Part shown: piece after piece, positions 61,714 through 64,000 of the stretch
Numbering within the stretch: the stretch's first letter is position 1
Layout of the letters: each line of letters begins with the position of its first letter
NCBI GenBank assembly: GCA_902577905.1
Contig: CACHAQ010000001.1
Coordinates: 62,001 to 126,000, forward strand
From: an uncultured Alphaproteobacteria bacterium
GTDB taxonomy: Bacteria > Pseudomonadota > Alphaproteobacteria > HIMB59 > GCA-002718135
Direction of reading: 5' to 3'
DNA length: 64,000 bases
Position numbers and translations under genes: made by a program
The notes under the pieces: model-generated
Seen by the model: only the letters and a program-made list of their open reading frames with translations
The model's database searches: none
What the model was told of the DNA's origin: nothing

Positions 61714-62649
61714 ATGAATAATAATATAAAAGGCCTGATTTTAATTATTATCGGGATGTTATTTATGATTACGCAGGACGTTTTAATTAAATATATTATT
61801 CAAGATGCCTCTCTCATGCAAATTCTTGTATTCAGAAGTGGGATAGGTCTTATATTGTTATGTATATATTTTATATATTCAAAACAGCCAATTTATTTTG
61901 GTACAGCACATCCTTATATTGCTATTTTTAGAGCCTCAACATTCTTTTTTGGTTTTACGCTGTTCTTTATTTCGTTAAGTCAAATTACTTTAGCTGAAGC
62001 AACAAGTTTATATTTTGTTAGTCCATTTTTTATAACAATTTATTCTTATTTTATTTTGAATATTAAAATTGGGTTAAATAGGATCTTCTCAATTTTTGTT
62101 GGCTTTTCTGGAACACTTTTAATTATCAAACCAGAATTTAATGACATAAATATTTATATGCTATTTCCAATTATTGCAGCTGCTACATATGCATTATCAA
62201 TGACCTTGGCGAAAAAAACTTCAAAAAACGATAATTTATTTCAGCAAACCTCTCACATTTATATAGGTGCTTTTATTGGAGGCAGTGCGATTAGTATTTT
62301 GCTACATAATTCGGATTTAAACTTATCAATTTTTTCAATTCTCAGTAATCCATGGGTACTAAATGATGTGCAAACAATTGGATTAATTCTATTTATTTCT
62401 ACAACTGGGTGTATTGGAATATTTTGTTTAATTGCAGCCTACAGAGTTGGCTCACCATTAGTAAATAGTATAGCAGAGTACGTACATCTTATCTTTGCTA
62501 TAATTATAGGTATTATAATTTTTTCAGAAATACCTGATATAAATTCATTTATTGGAATTTTTCTTATAATTGCAAGCGGTATATTTGTTGTATTTAGAGA
62601 AAATAAACGTGAAGAATTAGTTGTTGCTGAAACTACGCTTAGAACTTAA
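61714..62649 (+). CDS. EamA/DMT-family transporter
   Basis: A 311-residue ten-helix transporter with two EamA repeats. The first holds ILVFRSGIGLILLCIYF at about 39-55 and SLSQITLAEATSLYFVSPFF at about 88-107. The second ends with RVGSPLVNSIAEYVHLIFA at about 249-267. It is divergent from the AlkB-like gene. It differs from the gene at 4927 in lacking the ILPLEKITA block. Solute unknown. Confidence 0.8.
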   Translation: MNNNIKGLILIIIGMLFMITQDVLIKYIIQDASLMQILVFRSGIGLILLCIYFIYSKQPIYFGTAHPYIAIFRASTFFFGFTLFFISLSQITLAEATSLYFVSPFFITIYSYFILNIKIGLNRIFSIFVGFSGTLLIIKPEFNDINIYMLFPIIAAATYALSMTLAKKTSKNDNLFQQTSHIYIGAFIGGSAISILLHNSDLNLSIFSILSNPWVLNDVQTIGLILFISTTGCIGIFCLIAAYRVGSPLVNSIAEYVHLIFAIIIGIIIFSEIPDINSFIGIFLIIASGIFVVFRENKREELVVAETTLRT

Positions 62650-62660
62650 TTTAAATAAGT

Positions 62661-62698
62661 GGGGCAAAACTCCCTCAGTGGAGAGGGCTTTATACCCC
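62661..62698. other. nested GC-rich stems between convergent genes
   Basis: GGGG (62661-62664) can pair with CCCC (62695-62698), enclosing CCCTC (62672-62676) and GAGGG (62683-62687) with a 6-nt loop AGTGGA. The region lies 12 bases past the EamA stop and upstream of the convergent 62730 gene end. It may be a terminator or a structured RNA. No U-tract follows directly on the plus strand. Confidence 0.4.
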
Positions 62699-62729
62699 TA
62701 AACAATATAGTGTATTATTTGTTTTTAAT

Positions 62730-62999
62730 CTACTCGACTAAGAAAACTAATTCTTGGCTGTCTAGATCGACACCTGCATCAGTTCTCAGTTTTGCTAATT
62801 CTGGATCTTGCATAGCTTCTTGCATTTTTTCCATCGATTCAATCTCTAAAACTTGATAAATTTTAGTTTCATCATCTTTAGGGTGGCCATATGCTAAAAC
62901 TTTTATTCCATATTTTTCTCTATGAGTATCAACACTGAGAAAAAGATTTTTCCATTTTTCATAACCTTCTTTTAATTTAACATTCATAATAATTTTCAT
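62730..62999 (-). CDS. small alpha-beta-barrel-like protein
   Basis: An 89-residue soluble protein (IIMNVKLKEGYEKWKNLF at 3-20, then helix, then IYQVLEIESMEKMQEAM at about 47-63). The strand-helix-strand pattern with VLEIES followed by a helix suits a DUF3764/ABM-type ferredoxin-like barrel. A ribosome site (AAAGGGGAATT) precedes it. It is one of a run of four small genes in this arm. Confidence 0.5.
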   Translation of the reverse strand: MKIIMNVKLKEGYEKWKNLFLSVDTHREKYGIKVLAYGHPKDDETKIYQVLEIESMEKMQEAMQDPELAKLRTDAGVDLDSQELVFLVE

Positions 63000-63026
63000 A
63001 ATTCCCCTTTATAAATTAAAATTTAT

Positions 63027-63347
63027 TTACATTTCAGTTGCACCAGTCTCAGTTCTCCATATTAATCCATCTTTTTTTAATGAAACCATCATTAATGCCT
63101 CTTTATCTCCAGATGCATAAGTATTAAAACGATGTGTGACTAAAATTTCATCATTTTCATAAATACAACGAACTTTATCTTGAGTAATATTATTGAACAT
63201 TTCTAATGTTTGTTCTTCACTTCCTTCACTTGTTTTAAAAACTTTACTTTGCTTATGGCTAATAAATTCATGATCTTCATGGAAAAGAGCTCTGTGAGCT
63301 TTTGCATCTTTTTCTTCAAATGCTTTTTGTAATTTTTCAAATAACAT
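63027..63347 (-). CDS. SnoaL/NTF2-like protein
   Basis: A 106-residue protein whose start MLFEKLQKAFEEKDAKAHRALFHEDHEFI, given here only in part, follows the SnoaL/NTF2 layout: a long helix then a curved beta-sheet (ILVTHRFNTYASG, ALMMVSLKKDGLIWRTETG). Bifunctional catalytic residues cannot be assigned. Strong ribosome site AAAAGGAGATTT. It lies upstream of the small barrel gene with a 27-base gap. Confidence 0.6.
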   Translation of the reverse strand: MLFEKLQKAFEEKDAKAHRALFHEDHEFISHKQSKVFKTSEGSEEQTLEMFNNITQDKVRCIYENDEILVTHRFNTYASGDKEALMMVSLKKDGLIWRTETGATEM

Positions 63348-63485
63348 AAATCTCCTTTTGTTTGGTAAAATCTAAAATTATAATTTTACAAATTTATGAA
63401 GATTGTATTATTCAGTTAAATTAAATTTAAGTAAAAAAATTATTACCAATAAAAAATATTAAATAATAATATAAATTATTTAAAG

Positions 63486-63830
63486 TTATATTTTTGCAAT
63501 AATATTATAATAAACTGGTTTGAAATCTACAAGTAGTTCCTTGACTTGATCATTTACTTTGCCATAAACATTGAATTGTTCAATTTCAAAATGATTAAAA
63601 AAATCTTCGGCAATATTTGTACCAAAGTATTCAATATGCTTTATCCAAGACTCATTATTATGAAATCTTTCATGAAGATCTATAATATTTTCTCTAACAT
63701 AATACTCGTACAGAGAGAGAGTACCTAAATCATTAACTTTACTTACAATTGATTTAATAAATTCACTCCATCCACTATCAATATTTTTTATTTTCAACTT
63801 TACATAAACACCTATAACTTCATCATTCAT
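63486..63830 (-). CDS. alpha-beta-barrel-like protein, tandem paralogue of the gene to its right
   Basis: A 114-residue protein. The C-terminal FEIEQFNVYGKVNDQVKELL (about 81-100) parallels FEIEVYGNITDETIKAIEAL of the partial gene at 63836: the same FEIE...VYGxxxDxxxK pattern. This suggests tandem duplication. It opens 5 bases after the neighbour stop, so translation may be coupled. No known family is recognised. Confidence 0.5.
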   Translation of the reverse strand: MNDEVIGVYVKLKIKNIDSGWSEFIKSIVSKVNDLGTLSLYEYYVRENIIDLHERFHNNESWIKHIEYFGTNIAEDFFNHFEIEQFNVYGKVNDQVKELLVDFKPVYYNIIAKI

Positions 63831-63835
63831 ATTTA

Positions 63836-64000
63836 TTAATCCTTAAATACTTCGTTTCTAATATAACCAACTTCAGTTGTTTTAAAGTGTCTGAAGGGGA
63901 CATTGAGAGCTTCAATTGCTTTAATAGTCTCATCTGTAATATTACCGTAAACTTCTATTTCAAATTTATCGGCTAACTCTTGGTGTTTTTCTACATAAGC
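63836..64000 (-). CDS. partial gene, C-terminus only, paralogue of 63486
   Basis: On the minus strand 54 codons enter from the window edge and end at the stop 63836-63838: AYVEKHQELADKFEIEVYGN then ITDETIKAIEAL, with NVPFRHFKTTEVGYIRNEV near the end. It resembles the C-terminus of the 63486 product. The N-terminus and start are outside the window. Confidence 0.55.
   Translation of the reverse strand, partial: AYVEKHQELADKFEIEVYGNITDETIKAIEALNVPFRHFKTTEVGYIRNEVFKD

Noticed and set aside
62659-62856. 65-codon plus-strand ORF
   Set aside because: Overlaps the 62730 minus gene antisense and includes the nested hairpin region; composition unlike a protein.
1-64000. CRISPR array, prophage or insertion sequence
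   Set aside because: No regularly spaced repeats, integrase, transposase or terminal-repeat pair was found on either strand by eye.

Overview
The window is very AT-rich and densely packed. Many adjacent genes overlap by 1 to 14 bases or are separated by fewer than 30, and convergent genes often meet with no terminator. Gene content points to a streamlined marine alphaproteobacterium of the SAR11 / HIMB59 / AEGEAN-169 type. The supporting features are the SAM-II/SAM-V-like riboswitch, phosphatidylcholine synthase, the ATP-grasp / alpha-E / transglutaminase operon, polyamine-type and sugar ABC importers, and a compact urease operon. The exact lineage is inference. I see no phage, insertion sequence or CRISPR array.

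Layout. 1-9.9 kb: transporters (EamA, MFS), a histone-deacetylase-fold amidohydrolase, a PhyH dioxygenase, and a three-gene operon (TTC38-like protein, apionate-lactonase-like protein, Gfo/Idh/MocA dehydrogenase) that looks like a carbohydrate-acid module. 9.9-20 kb: a cNMP-binding/acyltransferase/SGNH-hydrolase fusion, a zinc peptidase, an AlaC aminotransferase, a renalase-like flavoprotein preceded by two tiny ORFs, an EF-hand exported protein with a glycine-zipper lipoprotein, a photolyase of the FeS-BCP family that seems to have lost its iron-sulfur ligands, a MutT-type Nudix hydrolase and Pcs. 20-23.6 kb: a structured leader (tandem two-hairpin repeats, a start-codon-sequestering stem, a 20-codon leader ORF) ahead of the ATP-grasp / alpha-E / transglutaminase operon. 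23.6-32.6 kb: small proteins, a second MFS paralogue, then an aldo-keto reductase, FGGY kinase and sugar ABC importer without an ATPase.

32.5-49.7 kb is the most distinctive block. It is a divergent island in which a PotABCD-type importer is split across a central promoter region. Each arm carries a hydantoinase/oxoprolinase-A-like gene and a DUF917 gene, so the enzyme pair is duplicated in mirror orientation. One arm continues with two gene-converted hydantoin/Asp-Glu racemases, a medium-chain dehydrogenase and a DUF1028 protein. Next to it lie an M19 dipeptidase, a DAO-family flavoprotein, an acetamidase/formamidase and an M20 N-carbamoyl-amino-acid/allantoate amidohydrolase. Together these suggest uptake and opening of a cyclic amide (hydantoin or thiohydantoin type) down to an amino acid and ammonia.

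50-56.5 kb continues the nitrogen theme: tRNA-Arg(CCU), a dimethylarginine hydrolase starting 3 nt after the tRNA, a YczE-like membrane protein, and ureDABCEFG. 56.5-64 kb: an 85-residue orphan under a putative SAM riboswitch plus terminator, a voltage-gated cation channel with an altered filter, a GSDH-type propeller protein, an AlkB-like hydroxylase with an MDR dehydrogenase, an EamA transporter, and a run of small alpha-beta-barrel / NTF2-like genes that leaves the window.
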